From assembly GCF_900660755.1 (NCBI RefSeq), contig NZ_LR215050.1, positions 682,001 through 746,000 of the forward strand: a DNA stretch of 64,000 bases. Direction: 5' to 3'. Of this stretch, positions 1 to 9,036 are shown in pieces (position 1 is the first letter of the stretch; each line of letters begins with the position of its first letter). Origin of the DNA: Acholeplasma hippikon. Lineage in GTDB: Bacteria > Bacillota_I > Bacilli_A > Acholeplasmatales > Acholeplasmataceae. The notes below the pieces were generated by a model that made no database searches, was not told the DNA's origin, and saw only the letters and a program-made list of their open reading frames with translations. The position numbers were made by a program, and so were the translations under genes.

Positions 1-671
1 TGTTCAACCGCTGATAAATCTTTACTTGACATACTAAATGGAACTTCTTCTAACTTTTCGCCATTTTTATTTTCTAAATCAAAGAACCAACGGCATGTAT
101 GTGCACAACCACCACGGTTTGCATCACGATTTGTTAAATGATTTGATAAAGAACAACGGCCAGAATAACCCGCACACATACCACCATGGATAAATACTTC
201 AATTTCAATATCAACATTGTCCATGATATGTTTAATTTCGCCTAACGTTAAGTCACGTGCTAAAACAACACGCGTTGAACCTTTTTCTTTCCAATATTGA
301 ACCGTTTCAACATTCATCGCTGATTGTTGTGTAGAGATATGTACTTCTAAATTTGTATTTTTTAAGGCAGTATCAATGATGTATGGACTAGCAGCAATAA
401 TCGCATCCACTCCACAACTTTCTAAATCTTTTAAATAAGGTAATAAGTCATTCATATCATCATGATGCGGAATGACGTTTGTCGTTACATAAACCTTTTT
501 ACCTCTTGCATGTGCAAACTCACAAGCTTCTTTAATATCTTCAATTGTAAAGTTTGAAGCATTTGCACGTAAACTAAATTGTTTACCACCAATAAAAACT
601 GCATCTGCACCATATAAAATTGCTATTTTTAATTTTTCTAAATCTCCTGCTGGAGCTAATAATTCAACCAT
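1..671 (-). CDS. U32-family peptidase-like protein, TrhP2-like tRNA hydroxylation protein (3' end cut by window)
   Basis: The N-terminal ~223 residues are visible; the rest lies beyond the window. It begins MVELLAPAGDLEKLKIAI, the usual opening of the U32 family, and carries the U32 cysteine signature (EVFIHGGMCAGYSGRCSLS, then a GGCAHTC cluster) that binds an iron-sulfur centre in characterised members. It starts one base after the stop of the gene at 673-1542, so the two are co-transcribed. The short-plus-long U32 pair matches yrrN-yrrO (trhP1-trhP2) of Bacillus subtilis, which hydroxylate U34 of tRNAs. That function is inferred from family and gene order; the reported reaction uses prephenate, and its availability in this organism is unknown. 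Confidence 0.85.
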   Translation of the reverse strand, partial: MVELLAPAGDLEKLKIAILYGADAVFIGGKQFSLRANASNFTIEDIKEACEFAHARGKKVYVTTNVIPHHDDMNDLLPYLKDLESCGVDAIIAASPYIIDTALKNTNLEVHISTQQSAMNVETVQYWKEKGSTRVVLARDLTLGEIKHIMDNVDIEIEVFIHGGMCAGYSGRCSLSNHLTNRDANRGGCAHTCRWFFDLENKNGEKLEEVPFSMSSKDLSAVE

Positions 672-672
672 T

Positions 673-1542
673 TTATTCACCCTTAATCATTGTCTTTTCG
701 CTTAAGAAACCATCATGCCATGTTTCTTCATATTTATCCATGATTGCTTTGGCATCTGCTAAAGACTTATGATCCTTATAAAGTGGAACTACATCTAAAA
801 CATATTCATCTGATTGGAATAAAGTGTCAATAACAAAATAATCCAGTAAGGAACTTAATTCATCCATATGCGCTAAGCTAGACATTACATATCCTCTAAA
901 CACATAAGTACCTGCTTCATCTTGGAATACAGGATAGCGTTCATTTTCACGTTTAGGTTCTTTTAATCTTAAATCATCACGTTTTTCATAGATATGATCT
1001 TTTTTCATGTGATCAGCATATAAATTTAAGATCTGGCGTTTCGAATAAAACATTGACATATGGCCATGACCAAACATAAATAATTTTATTTCTTTTCTTA
1101 ATCCAATTTCTTTAATATCTTTTGCTGTAATTTCTTTTGAGGCAAACGCACCTAAGATACCATCTTGTTTTAAATAATTAAAGTCAAAATAATTCGTTAA
1201 TAGCGTTTCCGGGTTATAAACAAACTTATCTTTAATACCGTGTTTTTTAAAGATTTGAAGTAATCCAATATCAGCACACATAAATCCTGTGATTTTATTT
1301 AAATCTAATGTGCTTAAGAATGCATCAATATGATTTAATTCACTATTGGTATACATTCTATTAAATTGAATGAATACTTCCTTTTCTAATTTATTTATTT
1401 TCTCAATAACATCAACGATATAACCTTTTAGGTCTAAAGTTAAATGTTTTGAGAAATCACTTTGTCCAATTAAAAACCCGTCAACTTTAGTACTAAATTG
1501 TTCTAAATGATTTAAATCATGTATTGTAGTTAAAATTTTCAT
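673..1542 (-). CDS. U32-family protein without cysteine signature, TrhP1-like
   Basis: 289 residues from the chosen ATG at 1542 (MKILTTIHDLNH), preceded by AAAGGA nine bases upstream; the open frame continues further upstream but without a better ribosome site. It aligns in style with short U32 proteins, but where the long partner has its cysteine signature this one reads FMFGHGHMSMFYSKRQIL, with no cysteines. That fits YrrN/TrhP1 of Bacillus, a partner subunit of the iron-sulfur-bearing TrhP2. It is the first gene of the pair, one base from the next start. Role in tRNA wobble-uridine hydroxylation is inferred from the pairing. Confidence 0.75.
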   Translation of the reverse strand: MKILTTIHDLNHLEQFSTKVDGFLIGQSDFSKHLTLDLKGYIVDVIEKINKLEKEVFIQFNRMYTNSELNHIDAFLSTLDLNKITGFMCADIGLLQIFKKHGIKDKFVYNPETLLTNYFDFNYLKQDGILGAFASKEITAKDIKEIGLRKEIKLFMFGHGHMSMFYSKRQILNLYADHMKKDHIYEKRDDLRLKEPKRENERYPVFQDEAGTYVFRGYVMSSLAHMDELSSLLDYFVIDTLFQSDEYVLDVVPLYKDHKSLADAKAIMDKYEETWHDGFLSEKTMIKGE

Positions 1543-1672
1543 ATCAAACATTCCTTTATTTTTAAGTCCAAACCTCATTTTATAAAATATACAAATTGAA
1601 GTCAAAGAAAGTTATAAAAGAAAATTTAGGGGTGTGGTAAATTGTCGTAATTTAGTTATTTATAGTATAAAT

Positions 1673-1777
1673 AAAAAAAAGCGACCCCGGCACTAAAGGC
1701 GCCGGGGTCATTAAAGGGGATTTGTGTACAAAGTACACTAATAGGGGATAAGTAGCACCCAATTTCGTTGAGTGCAC
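1673..1777 (-). ncRNA. Candidate small RNA with three hairpins and two unpaired AUCCCC motifs
   Basis: Read on the minus strand, about 105 nt. Hairpin 1 (1755-1775): GCACTCAA/TTGGGTGC, loop CGAAA, one G-U pair. Hairpin 2 (1724-1738): GTGTAC/GTACAC, loop TTT. Hairpin 3 (1683-1709): GACCCCGGC/GCCGGGGTC, followed by eight Ts (1680-1673), a strong intrinsic terminator. The two linkers (1739-1754 and 1710-1723) are unpaired and each contains AUCCCC, complementary to Shine-Dalgarno-like GGGGAU. A good promoter lies just upstream. No matching Rfam family comes to mind. The alternative is that it is only the long 3' UTR and terminator of topA. Confidence 0.55.
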
Positions 1778-1781
1778 GTTT

Positions 1782-1810
1782 ATTCTACTACTACGTTTTT
1801 TCAATGTAAA
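1782..1810 (-). promoter_or_regulatory. Predicted sigma-A promoter of the candidate small RNA
   Basis: On the minus strand TTTACA (1810-1805), a 17-base spacer and TAGAAT (1787-1782), placing the start near 1775-1777, right at the first hairpin of the candidate RNA. Confidence 0.5.
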
Positions 1811-1858
1811 GTTTTGCAACTTACTATGTTTTTTTTAACATTTTTATTCGACAATCTC

Positions 1859-3643
1859 TTACAATTTAGGTTCAATATGCTTACATTTCGGGAAATTAGA
1901 GCATCCATAGAACTCACCGTACTTAGATTTTCTAATGACTAACTTAGAACCACATACTGGACAAATCTTATCTGTTACAACCGCTTCAACCTTTGCCATA
2001 TCTTTTTTAGCGATTTCTAATTGCGGAATGAAGTTAGTATAGAAGGTTTTTAATAACTCTTTACTTGATACATTGCCTTCACTAATTTGGTCTAAGCGTT
2101 TTTCCATACGTGAAGTATATTCAACATCCATAATATTTTTAAAGAATTTCTTTAATTCATCTACAGTTAAGATACCTTGTTTTGTAGGATAGAATTTCTT
2201 TTCTTTAACTTCAACATAATCTCTGCTCTTTAAGGTATTAATAATACTTGCATAGGTACTTGGACGACCAATACCTTTACTTTCAAGTTCTTTAATTAAA
2301 CTTGCTTCTGTATATCTTGCAGGTGGTGTTGTGAATTTTTCAATTGCTTCAACTTTATCTGCATTTAATTCTTGATTAAGTTCAAACTTAGGTAAGATCT
2401 TATTTTTTGGTAAATCAGATAATACTTTTAAGTAACCATCAAAGACTAAAACACTACCATCTAACTCATATAAATTGCCATTTGCATTTAAAGTTACTTT
2501 TGTAGAGTTAAAAATAGCTGGTGCCATTAATGAGGCAACTGCTCTTTCATAAATCTTTTTATATACTTTATATTCATCTTTTGTTAAGAATGATTCGACT
2601 GATTGTGGTGTACGATTGATATCTGTTGGACGAATTGCTTCGTGAGCGTCTTGTGCTGAATCACTCTTGTTGGTGCGATAAGTACCTACATATTTTTTAC
2701 CATAAGTTGTTTCAATAAAGTGTTTAGCTGGTCCTACAAACTCTTGACTTAAACGGTCTGAATCTGTACGCATGTAAGTAATTAAACCGACTAATTCGCC
2801 GTTAATTTCAATACCTTCATATAATTTTTGAGCAACACTCATCACACGTTGTGAAGTCATCCCTAATGAGTTAATGGCTTCTTGTTGTAATGTTGATGTA
2901 ATTAAAGGTGCTTTAGGATTACGTTTTGTTTCTTTTTCATCAACACTTGATACGATGAATGGATTTGTAGATGTTTCAACAATTTTATTTGCATCATCTG
3001 TTTTAATCATTACATCTTTTGGAATGATATAATCCGCTTTCAAGTCACCAAAATATGCATGAATTGTGTGGTATTGTTCAGGTATGAATGCTTCAATTTC
3101 TTTTTCTAAATCACAGATTAATCTTAAGGCAACGCTTTGTACACGTCCTGCTGATTGGCTCTTGATTTTGTTTTTTAATAATCCTGATAATTTAAACCCG
3201 ATGATACGGTCTAAAATCCTTCTTGTTTCTTGTGAATTAACTAAGTTCAAATCAATTGTTCTTGGGTGATTAATCGCCTCTTTAATTGCAGGCTTTGTAA
3301 TTTCACGGAAGATAATTCTATTCTTCTCAGTTAAATCTAACCCTAAGACTTGTGCTAAGTGCCAAGCAATTGCTTCTCCTTCGCGGTCGGGGTCGGTTGC
3401 AAGAAATACTTCTTTACCTTTTGTTTTCTTTTTTAAATCATTTACTAATGCGGTTTTACCAGAAATTGTTTTGTAATCCGGTTCAAAATCGTTCTCAACG
3501 TTTACGCCAAGACCATCTTTACCCGAGGTTGCAAGATCTCTAATATGGCCAACTGATGATAAGACTGTCACTTCATCATCAAAGTAACTTGATATCGTTT
3601 TACTTTTCGCAGGTGACTCAACAATAATTACACGTTTAGACAT
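1859..3643 (-). CDS. topA: DNA topoisomerase I
   Basis: Type IA topoisomerase, 594 residues, relaxing negatively supercoiled DNA. The N-terminal Toprim domain has DPDREGEAIAWHL near residues 84-96; the catalytic tyrosine is in YMRTDSDR near residue 289. The C terminus holds a single zinc finger (CPVCGS...CSNFPKC, about 565-590), where many bacterial enzymes carry three or more, so this is a short form, about 100 residues below the Bacillus enzyme. Start MSKRVIIVESPAK is the family's usual one. It is separated from the upstream rnhB operon by about 160 bases and that operon's terminator, so it probably has its own promoter. Confidence 0.97.
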   Translation of the reverse strand: MSKRVIIVESPAKSKTISSYFDDEVTVLSSVGHIRDLATSGKDGLGVNVENDFEPDYKTISGKTALVNDLKKKTKGKEVFLATDPDREGEAIAWHLAQVLGLDLTEKNRIIFREITKPAIKEAINHPRTIDLNLVNSQETRRILDRIIGFKLSGLLKNKIKSQSAGRVQSVALRLICDLEKEIEAFIPEQYHTIHAYFGDLKADYIIPKDVMIKTDDANKIVETSTNPFIVSSVDEKETKRNPKAPLITSTLQQEAINSLGMTSQRVMSVAQKLYEGIEINGELVGLITYMRTDSDRLSQEFVGPAKHFIETTYGKKYVGTYRTNKSDSAQDAHEAIRPTDINRTPQSVESFLTKDEYKVYKKIYERAVASLMAPAIFNSTKVTLNANGNLYELDGSVLVFDGYLKVLSDLPKNKILPKFELNQELNADKVEAIEKFTTPPARYTEASLIKELESKGIGRPSTYASIINTLKSRDYVEVKEKKFYPTKQGILTVDELKKFFKNIMDVEYTSRMEKRLDQISEGNVSSKELLKTFYTNFIPQLEIAKKDMAKVEAVVTDKICPVCGSKLVIRKSKYGEFYGCSNFPKCKHIEPKL

Positions 3644-3767
3644 ATCAAAAACCTCCCAATAATTAATATTTTTCTATTACATTATAATCACATGAAAATC
3701 TTTGTCAACTATATAATTTTCAAGATTTTCTCTTATATATAATACATATATATAAAAAATATTTTTA

Positions 3768-3806
3768 GAAAAAAGAAAAATAAAACCATGATTTCACACG
3801 GTTTTA
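3768..3806 (-). terminator. Intrinsic terminator of the ftsK-rbgA-rnhB operon
   Basis: Minus strand AAAACCGTG/CATGGTTTT with loop TGAAAT, then TATTTTTCTTTTTT. The stem overlaps the TAA stop of rnhB. Confidence 0.75.
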
Positions 3807-4430
3807 CTCTTCAAATAAACTCAGTTGTTTGACCATACTATTTTTCACAGGCTGATAACTTAATCTGTGAATTGGTGTTGGTCCATATTTCATGAGTGCT
3901 TCTAAGTGTTTTTTCGTTCCATAACCTTGATTATTTTTAAAATCATATTCTGGATAAATCTCATCATATTTAGCCATTAATTCATCACGTGTGACTTTTG
4001 CAATAATGCTTGCTGCTGAAATTGATTGGCTAATGGCATCACCATGAACGATTGATTCATGAGGAATACTGCCAATATCCATACAATCAGTTAATGCAAA
4101 ATCAATTTTCACACCTAAATTATAAATGGCTTCAATCATTGCATATCTACTTGCTTCTAGAATATTAATCTCATCAATCTTTTGATTATCAACAATACTA
4201 ATACCTATATATAAAGCATGTTCTTCAATATACTTTTTATATTGTTCACGTTTTTTCTTACTTAATTGTTTAGAGTCGTTAATTTCTGGGTGATTAAAGT
4301 CTTTAGGTAAAACGACCGCAGCAGCAACTACTGGTCCTGCCAAAGGTCCTCTACCAGCCTCATCTACACCACATACAATGTCATATCCTTTTTCCCAAAG
4401 GGCTTTTTCTTTAGCTAAGTTGGCGTGCAT
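3804..4430 (-). CDS. rnhB: Ribonuclease HII
   Basis: 208 residues. It cleaves the RNA strand of RNA-DNA hybrids and at single ribonucleotides in DNA. The RNase HII signature GVDEAGRGPLAGP spans residues 21-33, with D23 and E24 as metal ligands; further acidic ligands lie in ALTDCMD. Length is normal. The ATG lies 20 bases inside the end of rbgA, implying translational coupling. The rbgA-rnhB pairing is conserved in Firmicutes (ylqF-rnhB), supporting both identities. Terminated directly after the stop. Confidence 0.96.
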   Translation of the reverse strand: MHANLAKEKALWEKGYDIVCGVDEAGRGPLAGPVVAAAVVLPKDFNHPEINDSKQLSKKKREQYKKYIEEHALYIGISIVDNQKIDEINILEASRYAMIEAIYNLGVKIDFALTDCMDIGSIPHESIVHGDAISQSISAASIIAKVTRDELMAKYDEIYPEYDFKNNQGYGTKKHLEALMKYGPTPIHRLSYQPVKNSMVKQLSLFEE

Positions 4431-5268
4431 CGAAACTTAAACTTCCTAAATTTCTAGAACGGATGTCTGTTAATAAGATTGAATAGACTCTATCATAGTC
4501 AGTTTCCCCACCTTTAGATAGGGCACCACGTACTTTACCAATATGATCTAGAATTTCAACAAATTCTAATGATTGAGCATCTTCAATCTCATAACGTTCT
4601 TTTAATCTTTGTGGATAAAACTCTTTTAAATAATCAACTGCATAATGACATACTTCATCAATTGGTAAGGTATCATCTTTAATTGCACCTGTAATAGCAA
4701 GTGCATAACCTACATTCGGATCTTCAAACTTCGGCCATAATACACCCGGTGTATCAAGTAGTTCAAAATCTGGATTGACTTTAATCCATTGTTGAGATTT
4801 TGTAACCCCTGGTTTATTACCAACAACAGCTACTTTTTTATTAACTAACTGGTTGATTAATGTTGATTTACCAACGTTTGGAATTCCTAAAATCATGCCA
4901 CGCATAATCTTAAAGTTCATGCCTTTAGCATTTGCTCTTTCAATCTTTTCTTTTAAGATTTCCTTACTTCTTGAATAAATCTTATTTACATTAAATCCAT
5001 TTTGACTATTAATCTGTAAAGTATAAAAACCTTTTTCTTCATAATAGTTTACCCAACGTTCTAGTGAACGTTTATCTGCTAAGTCTACTTTATTAAATAA
5101 TAATAAGGTAGGCTTATGCTCAACAATCTTTAAAATCTCTGGATTCATTGAGCTATACGGTAATCGTGCATCAATCAAAAGATACACAATATCCATTAAT
5201 TTAATTTTTTCTTTTATTTCCCTAAGGGACTTAAACATATGCCCTGGGAACCATTGTACCTGTTTCAA
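4411..5268 (-). CDS. rbgA: Ribosome biogenesis GTPase RbgA (YlqF)
   Basis: 285 residues, circularly permuted GTPase needed for late assembly of the 50S subunit. The motifs come in permuted order: G4 NKVD near residue 60, then G1 GIPNVGKST near 128, then G3 DTPG near 172. It opens with MKQVQWFPGHM, the hallmark of the YlqF group. The start is TTG at 5268, and its first bases overlap the TGA stop of ftsK (TTGA), so the genes are translationally coupled. Confidence 0.95.
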   Translation of the reverse strand: MKQVQWFPGHMFKSLREIKEKIKLMDIVYLLIDARLPYSSMNPEILKIVEHKPTLLLFNKVDLADKRSLERWVNYYEEKGFYTLQINSQNGFNVNKIYSRSKEILKEKIERANAKGMNFKIMRGMILGIPNVGKSTLINQLVNKKVAVVGNKPGVTKSQQWIKVNPDFELLDTPGVLWPKFEDPNVGYALAITGAIKDDTLPIDEVCHYAVDYLKEFYPQRLKERYEIEDAQSLEFVEILDHIGKVRGALSKGGETDYDRVYSILLTDIRSRNLGSLSFDARQLS

Positions 5269-7313
5269 ATAATCCCTGCTTCTTTTAATATATTTTCTAA
5301 TTCATGGTATGTAACTAAAACTTCACGAGCTTTTGTTCCTTGTGTTTCTGAAACAATACCATATTGTTCTAATAAAGTAACAATTCTTTGTGCACGGTTA
5401 AAACCTAAACCAAATTGTTTAGTAATACCATTGATTGAACAGTTACCTTCCTCAACGACATAATAAGCAACATCCTTAAATAAGTCGTCATTAATTACTT
5501 CTTTTGATTCCACTTTATTTTTTAAGTCTTCATGACGAAGAAGATATTGTGGACCTTGTTGATTCTTAATAAAATCAATCACACCATCAATTTCATGATC
5601 TGAGATAAATGCACCTTGTAAGCGAATTGGACGTTCTGCTTCTTTTAATAGCATGTCCCCTCGACCTAAAAGTTGTTCTGCTCCAGCACCATCTAAAATC
5701 GTTGTTGAGTCTGTGAATGATGCGACTCTAAATGCAATACGTGTTGGAATATTTGACTTAATCGTACCGCGAACAACATCAACCGTTGGTCTTTGTGTTG
5801 CAACTAATAAATGGATACCAGCTGCACGCGCTTTTTGTGTAATTCTTTGAATTGCATCTTCAACATCATTTGCTGAAACCATCATAAGGTCAGCCAACTC
5901 ATCAATAACAATCACAATATAAGGCATTTTTTCATCATCAACAAAACCTTTTTTAACATTTTCATTATATGATTTTAAATCCCTTGCACGCGCATTTGCG
6001 AATTTTCTATAACGGTTTTCCATTTCTTCAACAACCCAATTTAAGGCAGTCGCTGCCATTTTAGGGTCTGTAATCACTGGTGTGATTAAGTGTGGTAAAT
6101 CATTATATGGTGTAAGTTCAACCATCTTAGGGTCAACTAAAATTAATTTTAAGTCTTCTGGTTTATTCTTTAGTAATAAAGAAATTAAGATGGTATTCAC
6201 ACACACAGATTTACCAGAGTTTGTAGCACCAGCAATTAATCCATGTGGCATTTTTGCAATATCGACATAAATGTTTTTACCATCAATGTCTTCACCTAAG
6301 GCAACTTTTAATGGATGGTCATGATCATTTAAGAAGTCTTCAGAATCAACTACATTACCAAACGAAACAATATCCGTCTTGAAGTTTGGTACTTCAATAC
6401 CAACAAATGGTTTACCTGGAATTGGTGCTTCAATACGCAGTGACTTCGCAGCTAAGTTCATCATGATATTGTCATGAATACCTGTTACACGTTTAACGGG
6501 TACTCCTGGCTCTAACGAAATTTCATGACGTGTAACTGTTGGTCCTTTTTTAGAGTTTGCAACAACGCCTTCAACAGCGTGGTCAGCGAATGTTCTATTA
6601 ATCATTTCAATTTGATCAAGTAGCCATTGTGGTTTTTCATCTCTGTTACGAGAGGTTTTATTTAATAAAGTTACTGGAGGTAATTGATAATACTTATTTT
6701 CATATGATGCTGTAACTTTTGGTTTTTCAACTATCTTTTCAATTTTCTTTTCACTATAGTCTTCTGTTAAGAAGTTAGCTTTTACAGTAACACCGGACTT
6801 CATACGTTCATGTGTTTCAATCTTTACATCAGATTCTTCTGGTTCCATTGAAACACTTCGTGGTCTCATCCATGGTGGTAAAACATTTTCATCCACTGTT
6901 GGTTTAACTTTCACTTCCTCAACAATAGGTTTAACTTCTTCTTTAAAGTCACTTACCTTAGACTCTGTTTCTTTCTTTTCGTAAGAATCAATGCCAAAGA
7001 TTTGTTTTCTAGTTTCTTTATTAATTAAAGAATCACTAAATTCGTAATATTTATTACCTTTTTCTTTTTCAATTCTTTCATCATCCATAAGTGGCTTCGT
7101 TCTAAAGGCATCATATTTTTTAACTTTATCTCCAATCACATGCACAACAAAAGGAACGTGGATTTCATCTTTAACATCCGCGCCAAATAAAGGAGAGACG
7201 AAACGTTCTTTTTCATATTTATGATAACCTCTAATGCCTTCAATTTTAGGGATTTGAGGAATATGGAAAACTTCTTCGATTACTTTTTCTTGCTTTAATT
7301 TATTTTTCTTCAA
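5265..7313 (-). CDS. ftsK: DNA translocase FtsK/SpoIIIE, lacking the N-terminal membrane domain
   Basis: 682 residues, TTG start after AAGGAGG. The motor is complete: Walker A GATNSGKS near residue 364, Walker B IVIVIDELADLM near 460, and a C-terminal winged-helix gamma domain (about 610-682) that reads polar DNA sequences. The N terminus is hydrophilic and charged, with none of the four transmembrane helices that normally anchor FtsK/SpoIIIE at the septum. The gene directly upstream overlaps it by 14 bases and encodes a single-span membrane protein. It ends in TGA, evidence that UGA is a stop codon here. Role: moving chromosome termini at division. Confidence 0.93.
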   Translation of the reverse strand: MKKNKLKQEKVIEEVFHIPQIPKIEGIRGYHKYEKERFVSPLFGADVKDEIHVPFVVHVIGDKVKKYDAFRTKPLMDDERIEKEKGNKYYEFSDSLINKETRKQIFGIDSYEKKETESKVSDFKEEVKPIVEEVKVKPTVDENVLPPWMRPRSVSMEPEESDVKIETHERMKSGVTVKANFLTEDYSEKKIEKIVEKPKVTASYENKYYQLPPVTLLNKTSRNRDEKPQWLLDQIEMINRTFADHAVEGVVANSKKGPTVTRHEISLEPGVPVKRVTGIHDNIMMNLAAKSLRIEAPIPGKPFVGIEVPNFKTDIVSFGNVVDSEDFLNDHDHPLKVALGEDIDGKNIYVDIAKMPHGLIAGATNSGKSVCVNTILISLLLKNKPEDLKLILVDPKMVELTPYNDLPHLITPVITDPKMAATALNWVVEEMENRYRKFANARARDLKSYNENVKKGFVDDEKMPYIVIVIDELADLMMVSANDVEDAIQRITQKARAAGIHLLVATQRPTVDVVRGTIKSNIPTRIAFRVASFTDSTTILDGAGAEQLLGRGDMLLKEAERPIRLQGAFISDHEIDGVIDFIKNQQGPQYLLRHEDLKNKVESKEVINDDLFKDVAYYVVEEGNCSINGITKQFGLGFNRAQRIVTLLEQYGIVSETQGTKAREVLVTYHELENILKEAGII

Positions 7314-8076
7314 GTTTATTTTCCTCCTTTATCTCTTTTTCAATAGCTTGATAAAGTTCATTTACGCCACCATCAACTTCGCGTTCTTCATTAAATACTT
7401 TCTTAGAATAAATCTTATAAGTTTCTTCACCTGTTAAACTAATAACTACTAAGCCCAATTTTAAAATAACTGCATTCGTTACATTATCAATAACAACTTT
7501 TCTAAACCAATAAACTGGGTTAACCGCATTTAATACAGTCATCGTATTTTTAAATACTTTTGTTAAATGTAATTTATTTGATGTTTTAACAATTGGATTA
7601 TTATCAATCTTTTCTTTAGTTTCATTCAAAGTCATTAACTGGCGAAGTGTAATTCCTCTAAATAATTTTAAGAAAGGTTTATTCATGATTTCTTTAAAAC
7701 GATCAGAAATATATTTTAATAAATCTAACGTTTCATCAATCGTTAACTCTAAATATGGATATTTACTTCTCGGATAAAATTTAGTCGCAATATCATTTGA
7801 TAATTCAGTAGATATTTGAATTAAATATTTACCAAATCCAACTTCATCACGTTTCTCTTTATTTTTAAATGCTTCGTGTGCATCCTTAATCAGCCATTCA
7901 ATTTCTTTCTCATCAATATCTGCTTCTTGAACTGCTTTTCTTTTTGGTTTATGAAGAGGTTGCAAGACAGAGATTGCGTACCAAAGAGATAAAACGATAA
8001 AACAAAAGAAAATGCCTGATAAAAACGCAATCAGCACACCTACGTCAATTGATATATTCCCTATATTCCAAGTCAT
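7300..8076 (-). CDS. Uncharacterised single-span membrane protein, first gene of the ftsK operon
   Basis: 258 residues; function not recognised. One strong transmembrane helix near residues 12-36 (VGVLIAFLSGIFFCFIVLSL), followed by a basic juxtamembrane stretch (HKPKRKAV) and a long, mostly alpha-helical charged cytoplasmic part ending in a Lys/Glu-rich tail. A moderately hydrophobic segment near 200-215 (AVILKLGLVVISL) may be a membrane-associated helix. It overlaps ftsK by 14 bases, so the products are made together. Because FtsK lacks its own membrane domain here, this protein could be its anchor, but that is inference from position only. Confidence 0.75.
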   Translation of the reverse strand: MTWNIGNISIDVGVLIAFLSGIFFCFIVLSLWYAISVLQPLHKPKRKAVQEADIDEKEIEWLIKDAHEAFKNKEKRDEVGFGKYLIQISTELSNDIATKFYPRSKYPYLELTIDETLDLLKYISDRFKEIMNKPFLKLFRGITLRQLMTLNETKEKIDNNPIVKTSNKLHLTKVFKNTMTVLNAVNPVYWFRKVVIDNVTNAVILKLGLVVISLTGEETYKIYSKKVFNEEREVDGGVNELYQAIEKEIKEENKLEEK

Positions 8077-8199
8077 ATCTTATCCACATCCTTATTAATT
8101 AATTATACTATAATTAACGAGAAATCTTTCCTATAAACTTGTTTAAAAGACCTAACTATGCGATAATTAGGATAACGACGAATAAAAAGGATGGCATTT

Positions 8200-9012
8200 A
8201 TGGAAAAACATTTAATCGCCTTAGATTTAGATGGGACACTATTAAATAGTAACTCAGAAATTTCTAATTTTACAAAATCAGTTTTAGAAAGGCTTCAGTC
8301 ATTAGGGCACTTTGTGTGTATTTCTACTGGTCGCCCCTACCACTCAAGTATTCAATACTATAAAGAATTAAATTTAGATAGTCCTCTGATTACAGATAAT
8401 GGTGGCAATATAAGAGAACCCAATAACCCCAATTTTAAAACTTTTGTTGATGGTATCCCACTAGAAGCTGCACATGACTTATTTAATTTTACAAAAGATC
8501 ATCTTGTATCAGCATTTTATAGTTATGATGAATACGTTTATGCTTATAAATATTTAGATCGATTACATAAAATTTTCATGGGTAGTGAAAAAGCTAAATT
8601 AGTACATGCAGACTTTGATAAGTTATCTCATACACCAACAGGTATGATTTACTTAGTTGATGTAAGTTTTAAAGAACAATTTGAAAGCTATATTAATACG
8701 GTTTTATTTGATACATGCAATTACCGCGTTTGGGGACAAGACTCAAAACATGTAATTTATGAAATCTATAAAAAGGGTACATCTAAACTATCTGGTATTA
8801 AATGGTGCTGTGATTATTATGACATTAATTTTAAAAACACAATCGCATTTGGTGACGGCTTAAATGACATTGAATTGATTGAAGGCGTCGCGTTAGGGGT
8901 TGCGATGCCAAATGGCGTTGATGAAGTTAAAAAAGTCGCTAAACGCATTGCATCGTTTGATAACGATCATGATGGGGTAGCAAAATTCTTAATCGAATAC
9001 TTTAACTTATAA
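8200..9012 (+). CDS. HAD-superfamily (Cof-type) phosphatase
   Basis: 270 residues from the ATG at 8200; AAAGGA sits eight bases upstream, so the ATG three codons earlier is less likely. Motif I LDLDGTLL holds the nucleophilic aspartate and general acid; motif II STGRP; motif IV FGDGLNDIELI with the magnesium-binding aspartates. The cap is the type C2 fold of Cof/YwpJ enzymes, which dephosphorylate sugar phosphates and similar small molecules; the substrate cannot be read from sequence. It is transcribed away from the ftsK operon. Its terminator has been split by the insertion sequence that follows. Confidence 0.92.
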   Translation: MEKHLIALDLDGTLLNSNSEISNFTKSVLERLQSLGHFVCISTGRPYHSSIQYYKELNLDSPLITDNGGNIREPNNPNFKTFVDGIPLEAAHDLFNFTKDHLVSAFYSYDEYVYAYKYLDRLHKIFMGSEKAKLVHADFDKLSHTPTGMIYLVDVSFKEQFESYINTVLFDTCNYRVWGQDSKHVIYEIYKKGTSKLSGIKWCCDYYDINFKNTIAFGDGLNDIELIEGVALGVAMPNGVDEVKKVAKRIASFDNDHDGVAKFLIEYFNL

Positions 9013-9025
9013 AAGAGCTTAATTG
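9011..9025 (+). terminator. Left half of a terminator hairpin split by the IS
   Basis: AAAAGAGC (9011-9018) immediately after the HAD gene stop pairs with GCTCTTTT at 10381-10388, followed there by TATTTTTTT. With the IS and one duplicated TAATTG removed, the two halves join as an 8-bp stem with loop TTAATT and a U tract. Confidence 0.8.
9020..9025 (+). repeat. Target-site duplication, left copy (TAATTG)
   Basis: TAATTG here is repeated at 10376-10381, directly abutting the other IS end. Six bases is longer than the 3-5 typical of IS3-family elements. Confidence 0.8.
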
Positions 9026-9036
9026 TGAAATAGTAA

